Shown: positions 24,905 to 37,139 of the stretch, one piece after another
How the letters are laid out: the number at the start of each line of letters is the position of its first letter
How positions within the stretch are numbered: position 1 is the stretch's first letter
Assembly: GCA_933228895.1 (NCBI GenBank)
Contig: OW121855.1
Location: forward strand, 43,600,698 to 43,664,697
Length of the DNA: 64,000 nt
Source of the DNA: Platycnemis pennipes
Lineage: Eukaryota > Arthropoda > Insecta > Odonata > Platycnemididae
Reading direction: 5' to 3'
Translations under genes and position numbers: made by a program
Notes under the pieces: model-generated
The model's input: only the letters and a program-made list of their open reading frames with translations
The model's database searches: none
Told to the model about the DNA's origin: nothing

Positions 24905-25168
24905 TGAAAAACCAGTCCCCTCTTGAGTGAAGGGCACCTAGTGAAGGGCATTTCAAGTTCAGTACTCCGTCCGTCGGATGGGACGTTAAGCCGTGGTCCC
25001 CTTGGCGCCTTTCGTTGAGAGTAGGCTAATGCCTACGTCGGTTACTCTCCACCCTCCCTCCATTACCTTAAATGTTCCTACCATTACCCAAATACCCACC
25101 TATCCTAAAAATGGCGCAAATTACCTCATTTTTCGGTTGCCTCCCCTGAATAACCAACCAACCAACTA
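24905..25168 (+). repeat. SINE, GTCCGTCGGATGGGACG family, copy 2
   Basis: This is the best preserved copy. It begins near CCAGTCCCCTCTTGAGTGAA and carries CCGTCCGTCGGATGGGACGT (24968-24987), GTGGTCCCCTTGGCGCCTTT and CTACCATTACCCAAATACCC-like parts. It ends in a CCAACCAACCAAC run at about 25153-25165. The short tandem tail after a conserved body is typical of SINEs and LINE 3' ends. The tRNA-like head is weak here but visible in the copy at 11.7 kb. Confidence 0.78.
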
Positions 25169-28100
25169 AAGGTAGTACCTTTTACCCCGTAGTTATGTCT
25201 CCAATTCTTAAAAATGGATTAGCGACGTCTCTACAAAATATAGGGAATTTGGAACCATTCGCGAATGCCAGTACTTTGAATTCAAAGTATCGTAATGAAG
25301 AAGCTGAAGAAATTATTTTTTGATTGAAATGAGATCTCGACGAATTACTAAAATTAGCCTTCATACCCGTTGAATTTAAATCAAATTGAATTGAAAGCCC
25401 GCCTTCGTAATTTATAATGATCGTTATATCAGAATTAATATCAGTGATTTAATATGAATTGGGAATACGTCGAGCAGGGAATTCGGAATCGTGTTTTCGG
25501 AAATAAAGGTTATAATTTAAAAACCTCCCTCAGAAGTAAAGTGTAATGCAGATTTTAGCTCTGTGGTGACAAATTTGGCAGCGGTACGTGGATATAAACC
25601 GGAAACTGCCCTGCTCAGTCTGATATTTAATTTGAGTTTTCAAAGTATTTTAAAATTAAGATTATATCTGTCCCTAAGTCCGCGCTAATAGCTTCAGTTT
25701 TCAGACTTAGTCTTTCTGAATTGACAATCATCAACTTTGCATAGTTAACTACGTAATTCGTCGCAGGCTATTTTTTGTATACCTTTGCTTATAAAAGTAT
25801 TGTTGTTAAAATGGATGGTGCGCCAGAAGTGTGATTATGATTACCTTACGTAATAATTTGCCCCTGATGGATCCATCCTTATATCTATTTTTGGTAGTTG
25901 TAACTAAATTTATAAGAATTGAGATGAGCGTGGTTCTCACTCTCCTGCTATTATTTGCTCAAAGGATTGTAGAAGGATTTCAAATATTTTTACAACTAAT
26001 CCAAATAGAGATACGTATGTGCATTTTATTGATTCACTGCCTTCCTCGTAGTTTGATTCGGTGATGTATTTCACGTGGCAGATTGAAAATCATGTTCAGG
26101 CCTCAACCGCTTTTCCTGGTGCGGCGAATAGTGAATCTACACTAATATTTGGAAGCAATCGCTAAGCAATTAATCACGATTGCGTCACCGAGTCCAGCCC
26201 CAGTCCACATTATTTCATTCGGAGCCGTTAGATTGCGATGTATTTGGGGATGTAACTGGTAGGTTTACCATGGCAGCGATGACAGAAGGATCGTCGTTGT
26301 TTATTATCGATAATTGTTCTGTTCTCTCCCACAGCTTGTATTCTCAAGCCCCCGTCCCTCCTCTGGGTTGAATGTCCGCTCCCGGGACTTGTAAATCATG
26401 AGGGTCGCTAAAATACTGTAATAGGCCTGTTATGTAATTTTCTCGTGGAGAATATAAAGTCTAGGGTAGGGTGATACCAGACGAACTGGAAACTAAAAAA
26501 TCGCTTTTACCAACGTGTTTGGAGGTCAACACTTTTTGAAAGAAAATATCCATCCATGTAATAGTAGGAAAACTGACAGGCTATTGTTAATAGCTCCTGC
26601 GGTTTACCAAGTGTGTGTTTTCTCTAGATATCCTCCTTAAAGCCTCGTCAACTTTGACTTCCCATGACGTTCCGCATGGAACCTGTCCAATGCATTAGAT
26701 TAAAGACAGTGGCTGATAAATAATACCAGATATGCTTTTTTTAAGGCCAAGGACTTCGAAAGGCGAAGGGAAAAAAATCCTCGGAAGAGCTTAGCAAAGT
26801 TCTACACAATATTTTTCATGTAATGGGACGTGTACTTTTATTGGGATTGATATAATATTTAAGAACGATCATTAGGTATGTGTGTACCCAAGAACTCCTA
26901 TTGGAACTGATTTCTAGCATTCATCTTTATAACGTGCGATGCACGAGTGTACGAAATACGTATACGAATAATGGTGCTGATGTTTCAGTTTTCTTCAGGC
27001 CATATTACATGAACAAGTGTGCCATCTTTGCCAATCGCGCGGTATCAATCCCGTCCGCGTCCGTTAATCAGGTCACACTCGAAACCGCATAGCGAAGGTG
27101 TGCCTCTGACCGCGGCGATAGCGGCAGCGGCTTTGGACTTCCGACATCACTGGGCGGGTGTTCTCGATGCGGGCGTGCGGCGGTTCCGACAGCCCGGGGT
27201 CGTGTTCCCTGATTTGAAGCCGAGGGGAACTCATTGGAGCGGTCCGCGAATCGATTTTGCCTCCGTAACTACACCATTCAGCGTGCATCGGAGTTTGAAA
27301 GCGATTGGTGTGATCATTTTTCTCGGGTACCGTGCGCCCCAGAATGGTTGGAGTTGGATTTCCTATGCATGATTATGGCGATTTTTTTAATCCTCCTATG
27401 GACGGGACGTGACGTAACTACTGTAGTAAGTTTATAGACCATTTTATGTAATTTTAGTGAGAATCTTTTAAAAATGTGTGCCCATAAGGAAGAGAATGAA
27501 TGACTATCAGTTTTACTGCTCCAATCAGTGAAATTATAAATTTTCACTCAGTCATTTCAATGAAATTCATCTATTTAAGAGAAAACCTCATGAAATAGAA
27601 TTTAAATAAAGTCCAATTTCCCATGGCCCAAATTTTTCCCATGCTCAATGTTTTTGTACTTTCGATGAAATTCTTATAAGTGATTATAACCTGATTAAGT
27701 GGTAATTGATAGTGGTTTTCCTCTTCGGAAGTAATCATTTTTTTTTTGCTCAGATTTAGACCGTGAGGTAGCTTGATATAAAACATATGACCAGAGTTAA
27801 TAATAATATGTACCAGTGTTTATGGCTCTAATACTAATATAATTTAAATTTCGAATGTAATGGTGCCTTTCTACGGACTACATGTCATTATTTCAGTAGG
27901 TACATATTTGCATAATTTATTCATGGCGTATCGCGTTTCGCCATCCTTTCTCGGCTTAATTGATATTTTAAGGATAACATCCATGTTGAAAGTAATTATG
28001 CAGGAAGTGACTTTCATTATTCAAGCGTTTTTAATCAAGAATTGTAAGAAATTCCACTTTTATTTAAGAGCTAAGATAGCGACGTAGGAACTAATTATTT

Positions 28101-28690
28101 TACTTATTTTGGAGTAGTCACGTTTAATCATTTGATCGATTGATTCGGCGCAGCGAACCGGTTTCCTAAGTCACTCTCCGCGCGAACTCAAGAAAAAAAA
28201 ATAATCCGAAAAATCATCTCTCTGAAAAACAACTCGAGAGCGTCCTAAACAGGCTTTGTAGCCCATTGCTAATATGCATTATTCATCGTTTAAATGGGAC
28301 AAAAAATGATTCATGACTTTAATTTAGTGTACACGCAAGTGGAACCTGGCCTAAAATGGTGGTCCAGTCCTTGGCGTAAGACATTTGCGTAGGCCGGCGA
28401 GATTACGGAATAATATTGACCGTGTAGACTGCGGTGGAAAACCTCTGCGCAGTGCCATAGCCGTAATTTCTCGTGCCCCCTCTTTTGTTTCGTGTGGGGA
28501 AGGTGAAAAAAATAAACCTTGGAGAAGAGTCGGTACGGAAAGGCTTTTAGTAGGATGGAGCTTAAGGAATTTGTTGGAAGTGCAAGCGCATTCCTTAGCA
28601 GTTCTTACCTCTTCATTCTTTTTGTAAAAATAGGGTTCTAGAATCATTTCCTACCACACTGGTGGAGTTAATTCTTTGAGCTAAATTTTA
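25169..28690. other. No gene seen; AT-rich with two balanced blocks
   Basis: 25.2-26.0 kb and 27.4-28.1 kb are AT-rich. 26.05-26.4 kb contains the 12-bp palindrome ATTATCGATAAT with a TATCGATA site (26305-26312), a DRE-type sequence in insects. 27.0-27.36 kb is CpG-containing with overlapping frames on both strands (27019-27372 plus, 27073-27288 minus). 28.14-28.65 kb has moderate GC and overlapping frames. No domain was recognised in any of them. Possible conserved non-coding or regulatory DNA. Confidence 0.4.
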
Positions 28691-28868
28691 GGATTTCGAA
28701 ATAGCAATGAAAAACACCAACGGAGTTACCCGCTGGCATTAATAACAGTAGGATTTCCATGGAGAAAAAATAATATTCTTTGACCGGGATTCAAGCGTGG
28801 TTCTCCCGAACTTGCACCAGGTGCTTTAGCCAGAGAGAATCTACCAATGCATCCTCTTCCCTTTGGAT
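28691..28868 (-). repeat. tRNA-like SINE head and body, minus strand
   Basis: On the minus strand, TCTCTCTGGCTAAAGCACCT (A-box-like) is followed by GAACCACGCTTGAATCCCGG, which holds the B-box-like CGCTTGAATCCC (complement at 28786-28797). A body continues toward 28691. It directly adjoins the LINE/SINE 3' end at 28870-28925, which is also on the minus strand. Confidence 0.55.
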
Positions 28869-28869
28869 T

Positions 28870-28925
28870 TCTATATCTACATAATACCCTGAAAGACACC
28901 ACATGGGAGTGTGGTAGAAAGTTGA
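28870..28925 (-). mobile_element. LINE/SINE 3' end, GGGTATTA-ATAGATGT type, copy 2
   Basis: On the minus strand it reads CATGTGGTGTCTTTCAGGGT followed by ATTATGTAGATATAG. It aligns with the endings at 19.9 kb and 60.8 kb. The same-strand tRNA-like unit lies immediately downstream, so it may have inserted into the tail of this one. Confidence 0.6.
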
Positions 28926-29079
28926 ACCATCACCAGTCATGAATTATTAATCAGAGGTCATAAGGTCACACTTACTAACATGCATGCATGCAAAAAAATA
29001 CGACCTCGTGCATAGGCAAATGCTACCAGGTTTCTAAAGACTTTAAATTAGAAAAAGTTGATACGAACTGACCTATGGT

Positions 29080-29160
29080 AACTTAACTTGCTAAATCTCT
29101 TGGGGTTGATTATGGCTATCCGAGTTTGAATCTCGTCGAGGTGAATAAATTTTTTGTTCG
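29080..29160 (+). repeat. Degenerate tRNA-like SINE relic
   Basis: A B-box-like GAGTTTGAATCTCG near 29130 is followed by TCGAGGTGAATAAATTTTTT. The upstream A box is weak. Low-certainty relic. Confidence 0.35.
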
Positions 29161-31149
29161 TCGAAATTGATTTAGATAAATTCGCTGGCGGTTTGATATC
29201 CTGAAAATGCCAGTTTGTTGTGACTTTTTCCTTGCTGTATTTTCTATTGTGGAATCACTCTCTTCCAAGGTGAATCAACCTATTGAAGAATAGTGGTTTT
29301 GCCTTATGAAAGGCGAGGCAAATACAATGTAGCTTTGCGAGATGTCATGAGGCAATTTGGTGTGCAATGCTACATAGAGAAATGATATTTTCAAAGAAAA
29401 ATGTACCATAAAAAAGAAATGAAAATGAATGATCAACCAGAGGAAGAATTCTTCGGGGGGGTTATATCAACCTCCTTGGTAGGGAGTCTAATGCTAATCT
29501 CGCGATATTACTTCGAGGCAAATTCACTCTCGATTCAACTCTCTGTCAACGGGAGTTGAATACTTCTCTACTGAATTCTCAAACCGGTACACATATCGTT
29601 GTGTTGCATCGTTAGGATAATCGATACAGAGTCCAGTTTAGTTTGGTAGACTGCATTAATAGGAAAAAAAAACAATCGTAATATTTTGTGAAATCTGTCT
29701 TCCTTTTTTGCCTTGAGATAATTGAGGTCGGTTAGAGCTTCTTTCAATATGAATGTCCAACGTTTCCCCCTAGGTTCTAAAATGATATTTAAACTTAATT
29801 TAATTTTTGCTGCTTGTTATCTGCATTTAGCTACCTAAATAAAGTTTTAAGGTGTTCGCATTGCAAAGGTTATATCACTTCGTTAGTGTTAGTACCGTAT
29901 CCATATCCGATGTCCATAATCGGAACGGAGGTGGAATCTGCGACCCTGGTTAACATTGTCGGCATGTATCCGGCATGTTTTCAAAGTTTATTAATATCTT
30001 CTGCTTATCATTAGTGTTACATTGAAAAAAATGCAATTTTTGAAAAACTGATGCCAAGAAAAAAACAGTGTATGTGAAAGAAACTGATACTGAACAGAAC
30101 TGTACTGAAACTGTAAGAAAGCTGCGAGAAACAGTACATTCCTTTAATATTGCCATTCCTTAAATACATTACGAGGAAGTAATAACGAAGAATTGTAGAA
30201 AATATTTGATCGTTATTGGTGTTTGAAGCACTTCGATGAGTGAAGAAAGAAGTGAGAACGAATATAAGAAAATGAGGGTTGCGACCGAAAAAGTGCCATG
30301 ACATGGAAACTGTCGGATTTTCCAAAATAAATACATCTTGTTTGCTCATACACGATAAAGATACGTAGGTTATTTGAAAACACTGACATATCAGATATGC
30401 ATCAATTAGATCACATCCTTTGATCGAGGGTTAGAAACGGTATGCTTATTGTTTAGTTTAGAGGTGACGATTGCAAGTTGTGACTTCAACGTAGTGATAG
30501 TAAAATGCCACACTGAATCCCAAATACCTATAATGGGAAATCGGGCCAGAAAAAGAGGTACTTAACGTTTGCAGGGACAGAACTGAAGCTAGGTAATGAG
30601 TTTTTAAGTGTGCGTGAGGGAATAGGAACGGGAATAGATAAGCGGGAGAATCTGAAAATAGAGAGAGATGCCAAAGGAACTACGGGAATGGTAGGTGCGA
30701 TTTGAACTAGGTATATAAGAAGAGGCTGTCCGTTATAGTTAGGGGTTGGTTAAATATTGACCAGTGTGTGTATAATACTTCGATTATGGATATTTAAACG
30801 AGGTACAGGGAATACTTTGATGACTGGTCGAATAATGCCCTACCCAAGTTGTCTTTTGTGGTGAAGTTTTCTTGAAGTATTAAGAGCGGATATTTTAGCT
30901 TAATATCGGAATTAAAATTGAGTAATAACTTGAATAAGATCAAACTGAAAGCCTTTCTTAATTGTATGATGGAATAATTGCTTACGTAAGTTAAACAATT
31001 TTTCTTAAATAAAGTTAATTCAGTATTTCATTGCTTAGTTTCCGAAATCTATCCAATACTTATGCATGCAAATTCGTCCATTTTCAAACTATCGTCATGT
31101 AAGTACCATATATTTTTCGCTAATATGCTATATATTTCTTGTACCATCA
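29161..31149. other. AT-rich DNA, no gene seen
   Basis: Stop-dense AT-rich sequence with short frames only (for example 30017-30349 minus, Phe/Ser-rich and without a recognised domain). No repeat family was recognised. Confidence 0.5.
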
Positions 31150-31930
31150 TTCTCAAAAAACGCTCCCACATACTCTCTGCCTGTGACTTCGAGCCTCGCT
31201 GAGGAACATGACGCGAGGATGATTTATTTGTCTCCCGGAAATAGTCCTTGAGAAATGTGTCCCGACGTAAAAATGGCGACTTACTTTTCTTTCACCCTTC
31301 GAATCGGACCACAAGTCACTCCCACATTGAGGGGCGGAATGACTGTCAGACAATAAACGGTGGCTGACATCGAGTCCACTCGCACGCCATCGAGGTCACG
31401 GAGGCCGAAATTCGGCTCCCGGCAACAACGCATGTCCTCGGGGCTCCAACACCCACGCGCCAAACTCACGCGACCGCGTCTTCTTCTTCCTCTCCGCCTC
31501 GAGTATGAAAATATGGCGAGCGTGGGGGTGGGGTGGGTGGACTCCCTTTGCTCGATAGCGGTTATCGATAGCGGAATAACAGAGCGATGAGAGAGTGAGG
31601 GGGTGGGCGGTGACAAAGGGAAGAGCGGTCGAGAGAGGAGACTTCGCACAGCGGGTGGGCGGTTGATGTCCTCGGAGTGGTGTCGGGTGCTGGGGCGAAT
31701 TCGGAGTGAGGGAGGCTTATAAAAGGTTCGCCCAAGGAGAATGGAGAGAGATGGAGTGTGGGGACGAGACGGAAGGCGTAAGAGCGTGTTAAGGGAAGGT
31801 AAATGGGAAGGGGTGCGTGAGTGTGTGTGGGCGAAAGGTTGGGTCGGTGGTCGTGGTAGAGATGAGGTGGGGGAGGGGAAACGAAGAAGAGGAAACGAGG
31901 TGGTTGAGTGTAATGCACTTACCCTTTAAA
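31150..31930 (+). promoter_or_regulatory. GC-rich promoter candidate with DRE-type site and TATA box
   Basis: A CpG-rich block in AT-rich DNA. At 31553-31574 two CGATAGCGG repeats, 13 bases apart, enclose TATCGATA (31563-31570), the core of the DRE promoter element known in insects. About 150 bases downstream lies TATAAAAG (31718-31725), a canonical plus-strand TATA box, followed by a purine-rich stretch to about 31900. A start site would be expected about 30 bases after the TATA box, near 31750. A frame starting at 31741 (62 codons) is Arg/Gly/Val-rich and of unlikely coding value. No transcript evidence is available. Confidence 0.4.
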
Positions 31931-33060
31931 AGGAAACCCCTCCGCTTTGAAAGTAATAAGCATCCTAAAAATGGGAGGGAACAGTGTGATGATGGCGGAA
32001 TGTTTGATAATTGAGACTTGGGCAATACAGGGATCGCTAAGTGCTCGCTCGAGATATTAAAAAGGCGATACTTTTCGCTGCGGGTCAACCATCAAACCTT
32101 TCCTCTCCACTTATTTAATGATGAGAAAGCTGATATTGTTTGTTAGGCGCATTGTTGTGTTGCGCGAACGTCGTTGTCGAGTTTTATATGTCGGAAACCT
32201 TATCGCCGATGTGAGAAGCAGAATTTAAAAATATATTTACGTTATTGATTTCAATCTACTTGTGTTAGAAAGGAATAATTTTACGTACATTTTCAGAATA
32301 TATTAAATTATGGGAAAAAAATCCATATCCATTATTATCCTGAGAAAGATAAACTATAATTCGTGTCTCAGTAAGTTGAGGGTTGAGGAGATTTAAAATG
32401 ATTTTCTTAAAAGTATTGGAAAAATGTAATATAGAGTAGTACATATTATTTTCGAAAGTGTTGAAAGTAATCAAATGTCCGATGTGCATCTGTTCCATGT
32501 GTAAACGAATGTTCATGTAACTTGCCTTTTTTGGGGAGTTCAGTTTTAAAAAAGTCAAATCCATGTTCGCCTGATAACTGGTTGTTATTAAATATCCCTA
32601 TCCCACAGCGTAGCCACGATAGTACCTATTCAGCTGCATTTAAGTATGAACGTAATAAACGCAATGCGAGTGTTAGACTGTAGAGGTATACATTGCCATA
32701 ATTGCTGCAAATACTCGATAGTCATATATCTCCGCAAGCTTGAAAATGGATTGAGTTCTTGAAATAATGCAATATGAACTTACTTTCAATCATGCGATTG
32801 CATCGCTCTTCCTTTCGAATCCTTCATACTCAGCTCCTCGGGTCGTCGGCCGTCGAAGGGCTTCGAGATAAGTACCGAAAGTGATGAATGCTTATTTTCC
32901 TTCGACAGCTTATCCAGACATTGGCTAGCTCATTCATTTCCACTCTGATATGGAAGCTGTGTTGTGTGCGTGTGGAGATAAGAGGGAGAAAATGATCCGC
33001 ACTTAAAAATGCCTGAATAAGCATTTCTTAGCGAATGTTTGGAGGATAATGAGTTAGACG
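31931..33060. other. AT-rich DNA, no gene seen
   Basis: Nothing recognised. Short frames only. Confidence 0.5.
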
Positions 33061-33790
33061 TTCGGTACCTCCTTATCTGCTGCAGACCGAGCGAAAACAC
33101 AAGAATACTGCGTGCTCTTTGGAAATTAATTGTGAAGGTACAATCGAGTGACTAATTTGAAATGAATACCGGGGTAAGCTGCGGATCGCGGTCGAAAAAC
33201 TGACATCCAAAATCGAGAATGTTATGCTTGCTCCGATGATGGAGATAAAGAGGCCTTCCTCCGAAGGATAAACATTCTCGTCGCCAGGAAAGGTAGAGCA
33301 GGGAGTCATCCAGAATACTTTCGAGTGCTCATTAAAATGCACCCAGGTCCTTATCCGGAGAGGAGAGACTTTCGTTTCATTCGCCCGGGGAATTGATGGA
33401 AATCGAATCAATGGCTGTTTCGGGCGGGGAGAATTGCGCCCGGGAAATTACCCATTCTCGAGGGAGCGTGTGCATTATGTCGGTCATCGAGATCCACGCC
33501 CAGGCTCTCCTCCCCCTTTATCGTCCCCGCGATCTGCGTGGGTGCGTGGTTGTGTGTATATATATATCGTCTCAACCCTCCCTTGGGGTGAGGGATGGGG
33601 CTTATTGTTTATCTCAAGGGCCTTCCCTATCCCGTACTTCTCTCGTCTTCTCCCATCTCTTCTACTATCGCTATCCTAGCATTCTCTCTCCGGTAAACAT
33701 TGCAGTTCCCGCTTCCGTGTTCGATGGTTCCATCCCACTAAGAGTGATTTTTATCTATTTATATCCACTGCGTCCCACTTTTCTCCTCAG
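33061..33790. other. Balanced-composition block with overlapping frames
   Basis: Open frames on both strands (33073-33411 minus, 112 codons; 33393-33920 plus, 175 codons). Their amino-acid content is mixed but no domain, signal peptide or motif was recognised. A (TA) run sits at about 33556-33566. An exon or conserved non-coding sequence is possible but not shown. Confidence 0.3.
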
Positions 33791-34725
33791 TAAGGGATTT
33801 GATGCAGTCAAATCTGTTCGAAACCAGTCAAGTTTCGGGCTCTCCCCTTGTCTTCAATGTCCTCTTCGAAACTTTTGGTTTTCCCACAAATTCTGGTTCA
33901 GCGTTTCTCAAATTTCGTAGTCCTGGGGGACCGATTATCTCATTTGCAGACGAGGAAACCGATGACTTGGTTGATACCCAACGTGGTTCAATCATGGGAG
34001 ATTCGGGCGTGTCTAATTCACCCTTTTTTAAACATTGGACACTTACGAACTATTGTGCAAAACATGAATTAATCGTAGGTACATTTCATTCTCAACAGCT
34101 GCATATTTAGAAGTAATGAAATAACTTTAAAATACTTTAACATTCGCTATATAAGTTGTTAATATGTCACTCCGCCTGATCTCACTGGTGAAATGATTGT
34201 TTTATTTCTGTAATATTTACTGTGGGTTTCGAGGAAATCGACTAATGGTAAGGTTTGCTTTTCGCAACCTCCAGGGCTTTTCGTTAATTACTTTCGCTCT
34301 CCGATTCTTCGTTGGAAGTATGTACAAAACCTTTGATTCTGGTGAAGGTCTATGGAAAGAAAACTTATCAAATACAAGTATCCATTTAGTAAAAATAAAT
34401 TGTCCATAGTAGTCTGTTAGCAATGTGCAATGAAGTACCCTTTAATACTCCTCAATGTTACCTGTTATACGAGTATGATGATAGTGCTTATTTAATCAAG
34501 AATATTGCTTATTTGTCACTATAACTGAAGTTTACCGTCTGTTATTATGGAAGGTACATTTTGTTTCGGAATTCTTGAAAAGGTAACTCCCGGGTCAATT
34601 GCCGCAAAAATTTTGTCTCGTTTACAGGCCCAGTCTTCCCTGGACAGGAATGCTTTTGGGGGTTCATTGATCCCAGGGCGAGATGCTTCGGATTGGTCCT
34701 AATTCGATGTCCAGATCATAAATCG
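33791..34725. other. AT-rich DNA, no gene seen
   Basis: Frames such as 33799-34110 have no recognised domain. No repeat was assigned. Confidence 0.45.
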
Positions 34726-35350
34726 AGTGAGAAAAGTGGAAACGCCACTCCCTCCCATGTTTGCCGCCGGGGCGGGCGTAGTGTGTTCCGGCCCGTTTAG
34801 CCCCGGGCCCAGAATCACTCCGTCACGGAACACAATCGCCGCTCACCCCTTTTGTTTACTCACCGCCTTCGTTCTCTCTCTCTCTCTCTCTCTCCTCATG
34901 AACCCTTCTCCTTCCCGCCTCGCTCCCACTTGTTTTAGGCCCCTTCCACTCCTTCTCTCTCCCAAGTCGACTCCACTCTTCGGAAATAGCACTCTTGTGC
35001 CCCCCTTCACGGCGCGAGACTTCTCTCCCGGCATCTTCGTGCTCTGACCAGGCTGCGGAGTCGGGGTGACTCCAGTCCCCTCTGCGTCGCGCTTTAGTCC
35101 CTCGAGACTCGGCATCCCCAACCCCGTGCATAATTTCGCCACCCCTTGGAACTGTGGGTTTCGTCGAGGAAGCGGCGTGGAGGTGGCCTCCTCCTCGTCA
35201 GGAGCCTTTAGAAGGGTTGGGTGTTTATTCTGCAGTCTGTTATGCTCGCGTAATGATGTCTGGGGGTACGATGCGTGTGGATGAATGTTGGCTTTGTTTT
35301 TTTTCGCCGTCTTCGCCTTCCTTCAGGGTGGGCACAGGGCATAGTCAACG
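34726..35350. other. GC-rich island with CT microsatellite
   Basis: CpG-rich, pyrimidine-biased block with a perfect (TC)11 run at 34873-34894. Frames on both strands overlap and are low-complexity. Same character as the islands at 15.2, 41.2 and 44.4 kb. Confidence 0.45.
34873..34894 (+). repeat. (TC)11 microsatellite
   Basis: Perfect dinucleotide run. On the minus strand it is GAGAG, the GAGA-factor core. Confidence 0.9.
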
Positions 35351-37139
35351 TCCACGATAAGGGATGCGTCTCGACTTATCATGAGGACTGGCTGACTTGA
35401 AGGTCGGCTCGCATGCCTCATCTGTATTCAATTTTCCTCGAGTCTCCACGGAGTGACATTTATGCTTGTTCAATTATCATCTACCGTTGTTTCATGCTGG
35501 CTTCATTTTTATCACTTCTGCAGTTATATTCGTTTAATTTTTAGGAGACATTTTCAAGGAATTGTTATCCCAAATCATGATTTATTGGTAGACCAGAGCC
35601 AATTTTTTAGGTCCTTACCGCGCGAGGAAAATTCAGATTCTTCCGAGCTATGGCAGTGCGGAGTATCAGTGGTTATAGCTATAAAATACTTGCGTGTGCA
35701 GCTTCTATTTAAAAGTCAAGAATTGACAAAGAGACTCAGTTTGCCGATTTGTTAGGAAAATAAGGCCTGTGATTATCGCATTTTCATAACTTGAGCTGTT
35801 GCTCATCCCACTTGGTTTGATTCTAGGTGAATTTTGCTGCGTTATTGGATTGAATTTTTGGAAGAATACAATTGTTTAAGTAGAAATTTCTACAGTTAAC
35901 CTTCTGGTTTTAACTCCCTCTTTCCATTGCCCTGAGGCGATGAGGAATCAACGTCTTCGTCTAAGAGCTAGTATTCCCATACAGGTTGACTGAAGGACTT
36001 CCATAAAGCGCTTTTAGACCCCATCTGTGGACGTCAGTTATGTATAAATGCCTTAGTGCCACTTAAGTTTGATATTATCTTTTCCCAAAGAAAGGTCTTC
36101 AAGCCTGCCTCGTATTTCAAGGATTCGCAAGGAGTAGAATGGCATAAATTGTTGATTGAATGGAGACTGATGCGTGCCAGTTGAATTGATGAGTTGTGAT
36201 GGACATTCTATCCTTAAAGTAAGCAAGTGAGGAGAGTGATGAAATTTTTCCACAACTAAGTGGTCTCCTCTATCAACAACTACCGTAGTTGATGGCTCGT
36301 GATATGCGCACTCATTTGTTAATGTTTGGCGCGACTGAAAATTAAGTATGGCATTGTTATAGATAGTTTTTTTTATCTCAACTAGCATGCGGGATGTGTC
36401 AATACTTTTTAGAAAATTTCGGTAAAAGTCATGCAGACTTTTAATTTCCGGTGTGATTAAAGATTTATTAATTTATTTGAAACATTATTTTTAGTGTTTA
36501 CGAAGTTTTTAGCTGAATTGTAATTTTTTTGATTTGATGTAAGTAAGCATCTCATCAGTCAATTAATCAGCCGAGCGCATTTAGCTATTTTTTCTAGGGA
36601 GCTGTTGATAGAATCTCCTCATTCATGAATTGCAGTATGATTATAAAAATCAACCGAAGACATTGGTGCATTATCTCTTCTGATGACTAGCTTCTTGGCT
36701 ACATTTTATCTCAGATTTAAAGCTTCTGGAAGAAACAAAGGTACGGCATGATTTTTCTTAGGTTATGCATTTGCGACATGTTAATAGAAAGAGTTTTTCA
36801 TGAAACCCAAGTCCAATAATTATCGAATAATTATCAAATTTAATAAGTTGATCCTGTTGCAAAAAATAAACAATGTGCATCCTTTTTCGTATTAAAAGCG
36901 TTAGTTGCGAAACATCGCATCAAACTAAGCTGGTGGCTATGTAAGTGATCGTAATCTAGCCTGGATGTATAAATCAACCTTCAATCCAAGCTTGTAACAA
37001 TGCGCTTTAAGGGCAAATAAACTTCATTTCGAAATGCAAAACGGAAGAATCAATTTCGAATTTTTAACTCTTCGAGAGAATTGCATTATTGCGAAGCGGA
37101 AACGCATAGGGATCGGTGATATTTCAGTCCTTTAGTCGG
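35351..37139. other. AT-rich DNA, no gene seen
   Basis: No gene or repeat recognised. A 14-bp palindrome, GTAGAAATTTCTAC, lies near 35880. Confidence 0.5.
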
